The translations under genes were made by a program, and so were the position numbers. From the NCBI GenBank assembly GCA_934047225.1, contig CAKOHE010000029.1:186001-250000 (forward strand): DNA of 64,000 nt. Reading direction: 5' to 3'. The DNA is from Ypsolopha sequella (lineage: Eukaryota; Arthropoda; Insecta; Lepidoptera; Ypsolophidae). Shown in pieces: positions 44,501 to 55,575 of the stretch (positions are counted from its first letter, which is position 1; each line of letters begins with the position of its first letter). The notes below the pieces were generated by a model. It had not been told where the DNA came from. It made no database searches and saw only the letters and a program-made list of their open reading frames with translations.

Positions 44501-46339
44501 ACAGCAATTTTCAAATTTTGTGCCCACCTTCTAAAAAATAAGTTAATTAAGAAATAGTCAATTTTTTATATTTTCTTTGATGAAATGAGATACTTAAATT
44601 TTATATTTTCTGAAAAGTGGTCTAAAATTATGATTATAAACAGAACTTATTAAAAAAAAAAATTTTTACAGGAAAGGGAGAGATTTATTTTCCGTTAAGT
44701 TACCATCTTCATACACCCAAAAATCGGTTCAGTAATTGAAATTTATTCTACAGAAATTTATTATATAATCCAAATATACAATTAAATAAGATACAATAAA
44801 AAATAAGATATGTTTAGAATAAATTTCTAGAGAAATTTTTATTATATATCATTCAGTTACCTTTCTACAATTTTAGTTTTGGAAAGTTTCATTTTCACTC
44901 TAACTGGTGGGAAAAATTGTGTATTATTAATTTATTTTGATCTAAGAATATAATTTTTATATTTTTTACTTATTCTGTTTGAATGATATTGAATATTTGA
45001 TTTTTAATTCTATTTTAAACAACATCTTTTTATGGGGACAATAACTGAATGGACACAATGGTAACTGAAAAGACATTGTAAACCTTTATTTACAATGGAA
45101 TAAAAAACAATAATTTTAATGTTCTTATTTAATCAAGTAGTCAAGTTTCTTTTTAGATACACCTGAAAAAAAAAAGAAAAACAACTTATGAACAAAGATT
45201 TTCTGAATATACGTTATAAAAACTTTATAAAAATTTGCAAAATATATTACCAGTAAACATATGAGTGTACATTAGGGTGTGTCGAAAATACATTTTTTTT
45301 TTCAAATTTCATATTGTAATAATGTAATTACTTTGAACGTGTAATATGTGTATGCTTTATATCTATATTACAAAATAAATGTTTTGAATTTTTTAATTAC
45401 TTTTTTATGAGACTTATCATAAGATATATATATTTTTTATTTCTACAGACAGACAGACAAACAAAACAAAACTTCACATTTAAACAACGTAAACAGGCCC
45501 TAAAGATGTCCATTCAGTTACTTTCTCGTCCCCTTATAAGTTACTAGAGAAAAATAACTGAAGAGACGTAACTTAAACTGTACCTTGGCAAATTTAAATA
45601 TTTATCTTGGTACAATGAAATTGGAAAACTACAAAGTTTCTTATAAAAAATTATGGAATGTAAATACTGTTACAAAATACTAAATAGTCGTAATTGAAAT
45701 ATTTTTTACTTACCGAGATATGTTGGTAACTGAACAGAACAACAAAATTAAAATATCACATCAAAATAATAGACGACCTTGCAACTTGTTTTGGACTGAA
45801 TAAATCAAAATGGCGACGGCTAGTCTGATTGCTGGGTGTTGCCATTATAAAAATAACACAGAAAACTTCGTTCAGTTTTATAATATTTGGCATCAAAACA
45901 TTGGTAAATGAAAAGACAGTAACCATGAGGACACTTTCAGGGACAATTTATTAAAACTAATAATAAAGGTATTTACCCTTTAAAGTGTAAAGAAATGTAA
46001 TAAAATGCTTCCCCTAATCACGTCTTAAGGTTGACATCATTCACACACATTCCTATGGTACATATTTTTCGTAAAATTTAATGTTGTACAAGCTTAGCTG
46101 ATTTGGGGACAATCCCTTCTCCATACAACTAAAAATCTTAACTTCATGTTTATGCAGTAATAAAAAGTAATATTTAACATATTTTTTAAATATTTTTAGT
46201 GTTCTTTTAAAATTATGAATTACATTATCGATTAGTGTCCACATTGTGTAATTTCCGCAACTGAAACTTGAGATTTAAAAATATTAAACCTCGGGACATG
46301 CATCGAAGTGTAATGGGCACAAAATTTGAAAATTGCTGT
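44501..46339. mobile_element. Unidentified inverted-repeat insertion in Gypsy B pol (element B)
   Basis: 1839 bp with perfect 26-bp inverted ends (44501-44526 starting ACAGCAATTTTCAAATTTTG; 46314-46339 its complement). The core GTAACTGAA recurs in either orientation near 44852, 45042, 45061, 45513, 45555 and 45726, with weaker copies at 44727 and 45903. No open frame of note. No convincing target duplication: frame continuity would need 2, 5 or 8 duplicated bases, and none is clear. Probably a non-autonomous DNA transposon; superfamily unknown. Confidence 0.75.
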
Positions 46340-49300
46340 CCAACAGATAATTCATTTTTCTTTTTAAAATAAGGAGTCAAGTCACTACCATAGTCATTAT
46401 TAGAAGGCCAACCATCCATACAAAATCTAATTATTGTATTTAAAATTGAATCTTTTTTTGTCTCTTTTTGAATTAATTTCCAGTCTAAAGTCTTAACATC
46501 AGAGTTAACAATATAATGCATGTAACTAATATGGCCACTTTCACAAATGGGGTGGCACTCTGAAATTGGTTTAGGATCTGAAGGATACCTGGACAAAACA
46601 TCTGCTGGATTTTTACTGCTGCTTATATGCCTAATACTGTAGTCAAAAGCTGACAAAAATATGCTCCAATGTTGTAATCTTTTCGCTGCTAATTTTGGAA
46701 TACTTTTTTTAGGACCAAATATTTTTGATAAAGCCTCATTATCTGTTTCCAGTTCAAAGTGACGGCCAAATAAGTATTCATAAAATTTGTTAACACCAAA
46801 TATGATAGCAAGCCCTTCTTTCTCTATAACTGGATATTTTTTTTGAGCTTCATTTAATAATTTACTAGCAAATGCAATTGGTTTTAGTACACCAGTTTTA
46901 TCCCTATGTGACAGAACACAAGCTACTCCAATTTCAGATGCATCACATGTTAATATTACTGTCAAATCAGGGTTAAAATTTGCACAAGTGCCTGCATTTT
47001 CTAAAGCAGACTTAATTTCAATGAAACATTTATTACACTCAGCTGTCCACTCAAAGTTTTTTACTTTTAGACAATTGTATAAAGGTTGCAGTGTTATTGA
47101 CATGTTTTGTAAGAACCTACCATAATAGTTAACTTTTCCGAGGAACGACCGAAGCATTTTAATATTTTTAGGTACTGGTAGTGAAAGAATTGGACTAATT
47201 TTATCTTTAAGAATTTTAACCCCTGATTTGCTCACATTAAATCCAAATACATCCAAGTTATCACAAAAGAATTTACATTTATCAAATTTTATCTTTAAAC
47301 CTGAATCATTAAGTTTACATAACACTTGTTTTAGTTTTGCTATAGATTCATCTTTGCCCTTGGCTATTATATATATATTGTCAATGTAAACAATTATTCC
47401 TGGGATATGTGCAAGGCTCTGAGCCATTAATCTCTGGAAAGAGCCAACCCCTGTGTTCACACCATAAGGCAAGAATAAATATTTATAGATACCACACTCT
47501 GTTACAATCGTTGTAAGCTCCTGTGAATCTCTGGATAATGGTGCCTGTAAGTAGGCTTCCTTAAGATCAAGCTCACAATAACAATCTCCCTCTTGCATTT
47601 TCACCAATATTTGTTGAATTGTTGGTAAGGGGAAATGATCAATTTCTAAATATTTATTGATGGTCACTTTGAAATCTCCACAAAGACGGACAGACCCATC
47701 TTTTTTTATTATTGGTACAACTGGGGTACCCCAAGAGCTATATTCAACAGGCACCATACGCCCACTTTCCACTAAACGTTTAATTTCATTACTGACCTTA
47801 TCTTTCAATGAGAAAGGGACTGTGCGAGCTGGCAAAAACTTTGGCTCGGCATCCCTTTTAAGTTTTAATTTTATTTCTCCACCTTTAAAGTTACCCCAGC
47901 CTGCAGTGAACAAAGGTTTGTACTCTTCTTTAAGATTGTTTATCAAATAATTCGTTGATACTGTATTTACTTGATTAATATTTTGTTCAAGTTTCAGTGG
48001 CCACAGGTTCAGAGATTTTAACCAATCTTTACCTACTACACAAGGTAATCCATCTTTTACTACAAATAATTTTAGGTTATTGTGTTCAATGTCTTTATAA
48101 TTTACAGTGATAGGCTCGATAATGCCCAAAGGTGTCGAAACTGATTGGTCAAAATTCCTGAACAGCATTTTACATGGTTTTAATTTATTTTGTTTAAAAA
48201 GTTCAAACATTTTAGAGTAATTTAAAGTAGACACATCGGCCCCGGTATCAATTTCAAATTTGCAAATTTTATTGTTGATACATACCTCCAAGTACATAGG
48301 CTCAATTTTATTGCTTCTACTAAGGGTATAGATTTGGTACTTATCCGAGTACTCTTTGTGTTCCGCATCGACAGAAAAATCACTTTCATTATCACTTTCA
48401 TTTGTTGGTTCCTGCAGTTCAAGATTCTTTGTTGAAGCAAATTGCTTCTTATTTCGGCACATTTTGAAAATGTGACCACGTTGTCCACATTCACTACAAA
48501 ATTTTTCTTTCAAGCTGCAGTCATTTTTGAAATGGCCTGCCTTGCCGCAACAAATACAAATTTTTGCCTTTTCATTGTTATTGTTTTTCCAACTTTTCCA
48601 CTGATTACCTTTTTTGATAACTCTGGTTCTATCATTGACTCTGACTGTCTTTGTTTCAGACACTTGAGGTTTGTCCTTCCAAGCCATTTCCATCAGCTTA
48701 GCTGTTTGTACCATTTCATTCAAAGGCTTTTCACTAATTTTCAATAGTTCAAATCTTAAAAGGTTGTCTTCGACACCATCTATTACTTTTTCCTTAATTT
48801 GTTCTTCCACGTCTTTGAAGTTACATTTCTTGGCCAGCTGTCTCAGTGCCATTACATATTCTTCAAATTTTTCCCCAGGTTTTTGTTTCCTCTGTCTGAA
48901 TTCTGTTTTGTGAATCAAGACATGTTCACGCGGATGAAAATGAACTTCAAGTTTTTTACACAATTCTTCATATTGGATACTTTTGGGTACCTTCGGAGCA
49001 CACAACGACGTTAAAATGTCGTACACATGGGGTTTCAGTTTGGTGATTAGTAAATCCACACGTTTAACGTCGATAATGTCGTTGAGGCTAATATAGGAAT
49101 CTAATTGTTGTTTATATGCTTCCCAGTTTCCTCCGCCAAAAGTTTCCAATTCACCAATTGCACTCATATTTGTTGATGATGACGTAGGCGTGATCTTCAA
49201 TCCTTGTACGTACTCCCTAACCAATTTTCGCAGGGAGTCGAGAGTTTCTTCACTTCCGACAACTATTCCCAACTGCTTCGCGACATTCACTAAGTCGCTT

Positions 49301-49374
49301 TTGCTAAGTTCTTGGATCCACGAAGTTTTTCTCTCTGCAATTGCGTCTTTGATTGTTTCACTAATTTTAGCCAT
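46340..49374 (-). pseudogene. Gypsy B gag-protease-RT-RNase H
   Basis: Starts MAKISETIKDAIAERKTSWI. The capsid region contains FGGGNWEAYKQQLDSYI. Two zinc knuckles (CICCGKAGHFKNDC, CSECGQRGHIFKMC) lie near residues 271-310. The protease is EIDTGADVSTLN near residue 375. RT has GSVRLCGDFKVTINKYL, FLPYGVNTGVGSFQRLM and the active site VYIDNIYII near residue 661, where the usual second Asp of YxDD is Asn. RNase H has LTCDASEIGVACVLS and ELETDNEALSKIF. The true frame ends at 46340; codons beyond are from element B. The Asp-to-Asn change alone should disable polymerisation. Confidence 0.9.
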
Positions 49375-49509
49375 ACGTCAAAATTAAATCGATGTTCCGA
49401 ATTGCGTTCCGTAACACAACGTTGTTGACGCTGTTGCGTGAAATGATCGATAATGGCGGAATGTCAATTTCCAAGCACGCCACGCCGAGGATTCGCTCGA
49501 AAAGTACTT

Positions 49510-49527
49510 CGATTCTCGTCGCCAATT
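49510..49527 (-). promoter_or_regulatory. Gypsy B primer-binding site
   Basis: On the minus strand AATTGGCGACGAGAATCG follows the 5' LTR directly. TTGGCGACGAG is a primer-site form familiar from insect Gypsy elements. Confidence 0.65.
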
Positions 49528-49733
49528 TGTTGTATCCTTTATAACACAGCAAAAGTAAGATGCCCAAGGATGGTGCTAAATAATTAATAGCACTTGGGTA
49601 TGCTTCACAACTATTTATTTAATATTTTATAAATAAGACATCTGTCTGACACCAGCGCTGAATACCCAGGGGCGAGAGGGGAACATCGTTGCCATATATA
49701 GAATAATTACCACAAAGGCGTAATGTTGCCACA
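49528..49733 (-). repeat. Gypsy B 5' LTR
   Basis: Equal in length and sequence to 43215-43420; GTTAC follows at 49734-49738. Confidence 0.92.
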
Positions 49734-50455
49734 GTTACACAAATTACAAACATAAATGACATTTCAATACACAATAATCTTCCTAAAATAATACACAAGA
49801 AATTCAATAAAATTCAAAAAATAAAAAATAAATTTCGCATTGCATCAAGGGTCTACATTTGCATTCTATTACGGAACCCTGTTTATTCGTCTTTGCTTAT
49901 TTGCTCTAATTCGATGTCATTCAGATAGCGTTTCCTGCTTAACCTGAGTGTATATCGACATTATACATCACTTGAAAACAATAACAAAACACTAAAAAAT
50001 TACAATCTACAAGAAAAGAAAGAAAAAATATCTAAGTTTCGGAAATCTCTCTAGGATCCCTTTAATGCGGAAAGAAAAATATAACTTGATAGTTTGCAAA
50101 AATACTCTCTAGGCCATTTTACGATTCACCGAGGGCTCGGAACTACTTGAAGAGTGTTCAGGTTAAAATATGGCTTGCCCGTATCTATAGTTTCATTTAG
50201 CTCGCGGGTTCATATTCGAGTTATAAACTCACGGAACCCTAACATTTCATTTTATAATTTCTACGTTACACATGCTATTGCATTGAGATCTGAGTTGCTT
50301 AATCCGCATTCCCCAAATCTAATACCTTTAGCTATTCTTTAAAACTACTTTCTAGTATGATCACTACTTTGTACCTTACACAAAAATAACACAATGGTCA
50401 CTGTTTCGTAAACTTTCAATTTTCTGTTTCAATTTGCCTGCTGACGTAATTCGTC

Positions 50456-50722
50456 CTATACATGTTGCTGCATCGTATTTTGGAATGCCTGTGGAGCACT
50501 CTCCAAAGTTGACGCTCTTAATTCTTTTCTTAACCACTTTCGCATATGATTACTACACTTTGTATATAATACGTACACTGATAAAAAACACAATATGATA
50601 ACTGTTATTACTATCACAATTCCATAAATCTCCATTTTTTCTTCTAATTTCGAATTACTTGACTCGTTTGCACCATTCTGTGCTATGACAACTTGTTCGT
50701 TTTTACTTTGCGGTTTACCCAT
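50456..50722 (-). CDS. Gypsy A accessory ORF: small myristoylated-type membrane protein
   Basis: The open frame runs from 50812, but the start at 50722 gives MGKPQSKNEQVV, a good N-myristoylation signal (MGxxxS), so I choose it (88 residues). A hydrophilic stretch follows, then one membrane span IYGIVIVITVIILCFLSVYV and a basic tail HMRKWLRKELRAS. It lies 3' of pol, where an env-like gene would sit, but is far too small for a fusion glycoprotein and has no signal peptide or glycosylated ectodomain. Role unknown; membrane targeting of particles is speculation. Confidence 0.6.
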   Translation of the reverse strand: MGKPQSKNEQVVIAQNGANESSNSKLEEKMEIYGIVIVITVIILCFLSVYVLYTKCSNHMRKWLRKELRASTLESAPQAFQNTMQQHV

Positions 50723-50872
50723 TTTTCGGAATTTTAACCACAAAATATTTACACGACTTTTACAAAAAACTAAATCTTTATCACTGAACCTCACAATATG
50801 TACTGTATGCAAAACTAAAAATAATACTCTTTATGTACTTTAATCATTGCTCTAGATAATTTACATATTTGC

Positions 50873-52990
50873 TTACGAATCTGCAAATCTAACTGGTTTC
50901 TTAATCACACGACCGCTGCGTGATGTTCTAATTTCTGGCTGATCACGTGTCTCAAAAGGTACTAACGGACTTTGAACTGAAACGTTTTGATTCTCAATAT
51001 TTTGCCTTGCTAAATCGCTTTCATTTTGAACATCCTCATTTTCACATAAAGTATACGCTGGTTTCAATCTATCTATAGAAATGTTCGTCTGTCTGTTCGG
51101 TAACTGTACTTTAAAAACCTTATTTTCTCTACTTAAAACGCGGTATGGGCCATCATAAGTAGGTGTTAGAGGTTTCTTAACTGCATCATTTCTTATGAAA
51201 ACGTGTGAACATGACTGTAAGTCCTTATGCACGAAAATCTTTCTGGAATCGCTCGACGTTCGCGATTGCGGCTTTAATTCTCTAATAATTTTGCGTAATT
51301 GCTCAACATATGTAAAAGGATCATTGCTCTGCGTACTTACTTCTTGAAAAAATTCACCTGGTAGCTTAATATTGTGTCCGTAAATCATCTCTGCCGAACT
51401 TATTCCTGAGTCGCTCCTGCCTGAAGCTCTTAACCCTAGAAGAACTGTAGGTAATTCTTGTATCCAAGATGTACTTGCCTTCAATCTAGCAGTAAGCGCT
51501 GCTTTCAGCGTACGATGCCACCTTTCTATGCTGCCGTTGCTTTGTGGATGATATGGAGTGGTTCTAAATTTCTTGATACCTAATAATTTCATTAACTCTG
51601 CGAATAACTCACTCTCCATCTGCCTTCCTTGATCTGTTGTCATTCTACTAAAACTTCCGAAACGACAAATCCAACCTTCATACACGGCTCTGGCTACTTC
51701 TTCAGCCGTGATTTCTTTTACTGGAATTGCCTCTGCCCATCTGGTATATCTGTCTATGATTGTTACTAAATACCTGTATCCCTCTTCAGTTGTTGGTAGT
51801 GGCCCAACGATGTCCATATGGATATGCTCGAATCTGTTGCATGGTGGAAAACTTCCGACTTCTGATACTGTGTGTCTATTTACCTTGCTCCGCTGACATT
51901 GTATACAAGATTTTGCCCATTGGCTTACGTCTTTATTCATGCTAGGCCAAAAATATCTTTGCGTTACCATCTTACGTGTAGTTTTGCTACCTGGATGACT
52001 AAAATTATGTATAGAATCAAAAGCTGTTTTCCTAAAAGTTTCAGTCAAAAACGGTCTGGCATTATTAGTACTTATTTCGCAATAAATTAATTTGTCGCTA
52101 CCTGGTAACCTGAGTTGCTTTAACTGTACATTGCTGTCCTGCTTTGTCAGTAAATTGTGCAAGTGTGTGTCTGTTTCCTGCGCTGTCGCAAGTTCGCTGT
52201 AATCTAGTGCTGACGGGCATGTTATGGTTTCAATTCTAGAAAGTGCATCCGCTACGGGATTCAAATTACCTTCCACGTGTTTAATATAAGTTGTAAATTC
52301 GCTGATGAACAATAACTGCCTAGTACGTCTTGGGTTCTCTTTATTACTACCTATCTTTGTAAAAGCAAATGTTAAGGGTTTATGATCTGTAAAAATAGTG
52401 AACTCTCTACCCTCTAGCATGTTTCTGAAATAAACTACGGCCATGTATATTGCCAATAATTCTCGATCATATGTACTATATTTCTCCTGTGCCGCTGAAA
52501 GTTTCTTTGAAAAATAACCCAATGGTTTCCAGTAATTACCAACCTTTTGTTGTAAAACTGCGCCTGCACAATTTGCACTGCAATCTGTCATCAGAGATAA
52601 TTCCACATTGGCCAACGGATGAGACAGAGTAACGGCGTTTTTAAGACTTACCTTACACTGCTCGAAAGCCTGCGTTGCCTTCTCATTCCATGGAATCTTT
52701 GTTTTGTCCTTTTTCTTTGCATTGTGCAAAAACTGGTTCAGCTCTGCTTGCTGTACGACTGCCTTCGGTAGATGCGCTCTGTAAAAATTTAATATTCCTA
52801 AAAATCGTCTCAACTGCTCAACTGTTTCCGGTTTTGGGTATTCAGTGATAGCCTTGACTTTGTCCTCCAAAGGACGTATTCCCTCTGTGGAAACTTCATA
52901 CCCCAGAAAATCTACTTTAGCTTGTCCAAATACGCATTTACTTAAATTTATTGTGATTCCAATCTCGTTAAAACGTTCAAAAGTTTTCTG
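50873..52990 (-). pseudogene. Gypsy A RNase H and integrase
   Basis: Continues RT after a frameshift near 52,985 (FERFNEIGITINLSKCVFGQ). RNase H: LSLMTDCSANCAGAVLQQ and YSTYDRELLAIYMAVVYF. Integrase: zinc domain HNFSHPGSKTTRKMVTQRYF with CIQCQRSKV; catalytic HMDIVGPLPTTEEG, TTDQGRQMES and SNGSIERWHR (D, D, E). The C-terminal region ends RSGRVIKKPVRFADS. Once joined to the upstream frame it would be a full pol. Confidence 0.88.
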
Positions 52991-54069
52991 AGATGCTGCG
53001 TGTGCTGCTCTTCTGTTTCTGATGCTAGAATAACGTCATCAATGTACCCGAAAAGACATGATTTCTCCCCCTTTTCATTCTGTATTACTTCTATACCCTG
53101 TAAAACTGTATTATTCATGAATCTTTGGAAAGTTTGAGCAGCATTTCTAAGTCCAAACGTCATACGCGTAAACTCGTATAGCCCAAACGGTGTTATAATC
53201 GCTGTTTTCTCTACATCCTCGGGTGCTACTCTGATAAAATGATAGGCTCTGTTAATATCTATACGTGTGAAAATTTTTTTACCTGCTAATCCATACGTGA
53301 AGTCTTGCAGCCGAGGTACTGGATACCTGTCTGGTTTCGTGATTGCGTTGAGCTGCCTGTAGTCTCCGCATGGCCTGATCTGGCCATCCTTCTTCGGCAC
53401 GACGTGTAGAGGACTCGCCCAAGCACTTTTTGATGGTCTACATATACCTATTTCTTGCATGAACCTAAATTCGTCCCTGACCTTATTAAACCTATCTGGG
53501 GGCAAAGGTCGTGCTTTAGCATGAACCGGTGGTCCGGTTGTCTCTATGTGATGAAAAACTGAATGCGACGGTATTTCTTTAAAAGACACAGGTTTCGTAA
53601 TTTCGGAAAATTCTTCTAATAATTCGCGATATGGATGTTCATCCTGAATGCTACTTATTGAAGAAGGACCTTCATAAACAACTATCGTACCATCTGTACG
53701 TAAATTAGTCACCAAATCAATTAATTTCCTATTATACAAGTCTATAAGTAACTTATGAGTTCTTAAAAAGTCTGCTCCGAGTATGGGCTTTGGTACATCA
53801 CACACTATAAATGTCCACTTGAATGCACGCCTTAAACCTAAATTTAGCTCCATTGTAGTCACACCATAAGTCTTAATTTCTGTATTGTTCGCTGCGTATA
53901 ATTTATATGTGCACTCACGACGATCTTGCGGTTTAACACAACTAACCGGTAAAGTACTTACGTTTGCACCACTATCGATTAAAAAACGTAGTTTACTGTT
54001 CCAATCCGTAACACTTAACCGATGATTGTCTGTCACTGCAATGCAATTGTTAACCGCACCCAACTGCAT
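52985..54069 (-). pseudogene. Gypsy A protease and RT
   Basis: MQLGAVNNCIAVTDNHRLSV leads to protease RFLIDSGANVSTLPVSC (Asp-Ser-Gly). RT follows with RPCGDYRQLNAITKPDRYPV, TPFGLYEFTRMTFGLRNAAQ and the intact active site YIDDVILAS near residue 340. A one-base loss near 52,985 throws the frame into a stop at 52948. It is separated from gag by a TAG and a TGA in the same frame. Confidence 0.88.
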
Positions 54070-54075
54070 CGTTTC

Positions 54076-54155
54076 TAATTTTCATGAACCGTATTGCTGC
54101 GACTGCTGTCCCTGTGCTTGCCGCGGTTGATTCTGCGACTGCTGCTGTGCACCCT
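54076..54155 (-). other. Gag-pol junction with two in-frame stops
   Basis: After CETPCN come TAG, about 24 codons rich in Gln (QQQSQNQPRQAQGQQSQQ), TGA, then KLETMQLGAV of pol, all in one frame. Either decay or a readthrough site; TAG followed by GGT is readable in principle. Confidence 0.6.
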
Positions 54156-55131
54156 AATTACAAGGCGTTTCACATCTGTTCGCTCTATTTCCGAATTTGT
54201 AATGATATCTGCATAGCCAATCCGGATGATTAGGGTTTCTCCTGGGCCCGTTCGATCTAGACCTGTTTCTGCTCCGATTTCTTCTATCACCACGGTAACC
54301 GTAGCTCCTATCTCTGCTGCGTCCGCGAATTTCACTAACTTCTCCTTTTAGCTCTTTAAGCTGCAACGTCAACGCCATCATCTGCGCCATCAGCTCCGGA
54401 AATGGTGAGGAAGTCGCTGCGGCCGCCGCTGTCACTTCCGCCACATCTCCTGTCCTAATGTTCTCAACTATCTTGTCTGCCATAGTTGCCAAATTCTCCA
54501 GGCTTGTCTCTTGGCTCACAGCTAAAACTGCTCTAACTGCCGACGGTAAACGTCCAATCCACAATTTCTTCAGGGAAGCCTCTGATGTTCCCGAGTTCCT
54601 TGCCAACTCTGCCATCCGCCTAAGAAGCTGAGATGGCTTCTGTGTGCCCAACTGGATTTCACTCACCAGCTTGCTGAACTGGACTTCTTCACTTTCTTCA
54701 AAAACTTTCAAAAGCCTATTTTTCAACGTCTCGTATTTGTTATTTTCCGGCGGTGTACTGATTAGGTCGCTGACTGACCTGAGTGCGTCCCTGCCGAGTT
54801 TGGAAACGGCTACATTAAACATTTCCGCGTCACCCTTTTTCTGCGGAACCATGATTGTCTCGAACTGTGCGAACCATAATCGCGGTAAATCCGACCAAAA
54901 CTCTGGTAACTTGGTCTGCAAACTGATCGAAGCTAATTCGCTTGTCGCTTGTTCCATGGCTGCCTCTGTTTCTTTTTGCACCTCGCTTGATACCACTGAG
55001 GTTTGCTCTACTTTAGTTGGTCCGCCTGCCGGTTGAACAACACCCTGTTGTCCGCTGAGCGTCCGCCCAACTTGTCCGTACATTCCCAGAATGGAGAGAA
55101 ATGGAAGACAATACGGGACATTTGCCGCCAC
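54154..55131 (-). CDS. Gypsy A gag
   Basis: About 325 residues. The capsid-like part has QTKLPEFWSDLPRLWFAQFE and LLRRMAELARNSGTSEASLK. An arginine/serine-rich RNA-binding stretch (RGRSRDRSYGYRGDRRNRSR) follows, then an atypical cysteine-histidine block LCRYHYKFGNRANRCETPC before a TAG. This gag type, lacking CCHC knuckles but with C-x3-H...C-x3-C, is common in insect Gypsy elements. The start may be an alternative upstream codon, since the leader is open. Confidence 0.82.
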   Translation of the reverse strand: MAANVPYCLPFLSILGMYGQVGRTLSGQQGVVQPAGGPTKVEQTSVVSSEVQKETEAAMEQATSELASISLQTKLPEFWSDLPRLWFAQFETIMVPQKKGDAEMFNVAVSKLGRDALRSVSDLISTPPENNKYETLKNRLLKVFEESEEVQFSKLVSEIQLGTQKPSQLLRRMAELARNSGTSEASLKKLWIGRLPSAVRAVLAVSQETSLENLATMADKIVENIRTGDVAEVTAAAAATSSPFPELMAQMMALTLQLKELKGEVSEIRGRSRDRSYGYRGDRRNRSRNRSRSNGPRRNPNHPDWLCRYHYKFGNRANRCETPCN

Positions 55132-55356
55132 TACTTGCCCAAAAAATTGCGTCTGAATACGACACCGGCTGCGACGAAAACCGGTGAGGACCGTATAATA
55201 CCCCCCTGGGTCCGGCCCTGCCCAAGGTGTGCCGTCTAAATTCTCGCCGAGGCCGACACTTCTCGACGAGGAGTTCTCTTCCCGCTGCCCGTGTCCCGTC
55301 GGTTCACCTCACAAACACTACACCCCAACAGCCATCAAACGCACTGCCCAAAAATC

Positions 55357-55373
55357 GACGTTCGGGGTCACCA
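55357..55373 (-). promoter_or_regulatory. Gypsy A primer-binding site
   Basis: The minus strand reads TGGTGACCCCGAACGTC just inside the 5' LTR. TGGTGACCCC is a familiar insect Gypsy primer site. Confidence 0.65.
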
Positions 55374-55375
55374 CT

Positions 55376-55570
55376 TTGGCAGGTTGGGGTGTTAACTGAG
55401 TGAAACACAGGTTAGCGGTTAATAGTCCGATATAATCTAGTGGCTACAACCACGTAAGAAAACACGTCAATACTACACAATGCCGGGAAGAGAACTGGCG
55501 TGGCTACGTGCCTTGCCATAAGTCGTGCGCAATTACTTATTGCTACAATCAGCAATTTCATGACTCCACA
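55376..55570 (-). repeat. Gypsy A 5' LTR
   Basis: Same sequence as 42231-42425. The GTGGT duplication follows at 55571-55575. Confidence 0.9.
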
Positions 55571-55575
55571 GTGGT

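Larger units (their letters stand above)
43215..49733 (-). mobile_element. Gypsy B: full-length Gypsy element
   Basis: 206-bp LTRs (43215-43420, 49528-49733) that read identical. GTTAC duplications at 43210-43214 and 49734-49738. The primer site TGGCGACGAGAATCG (plus 49510-49524) lies next to the 5' LTR and a purine tract AACAGGGGAGAG next to the 3' LTR. One gag-pol frame, split by element B. Confidence 0.93.
42231..55570 (-). mobile_element. Gypsy A: full-length Gypsy element with accessory ORF
   Basis: 195-bp LTRs (42231-42425, 55376-55570) that I found identical. GTGGT duplications at 42226-42230 and 55571-55575, inside the giant element. Gag, then pol, then a small membrane-protein ORF, then the insertion of Gypsy B in the 3' region. 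The polyprotein is interrupted by two stops at the gag-pol junction and one frameshift, so it is defective. Confidence 0.92.

Noticed and set aside
43210..49738. Element B as an intron of Gypsy B
   Set aside because: Its ends are 26-bp inverted repeats and not GT...AG splice sites in the pol frame.
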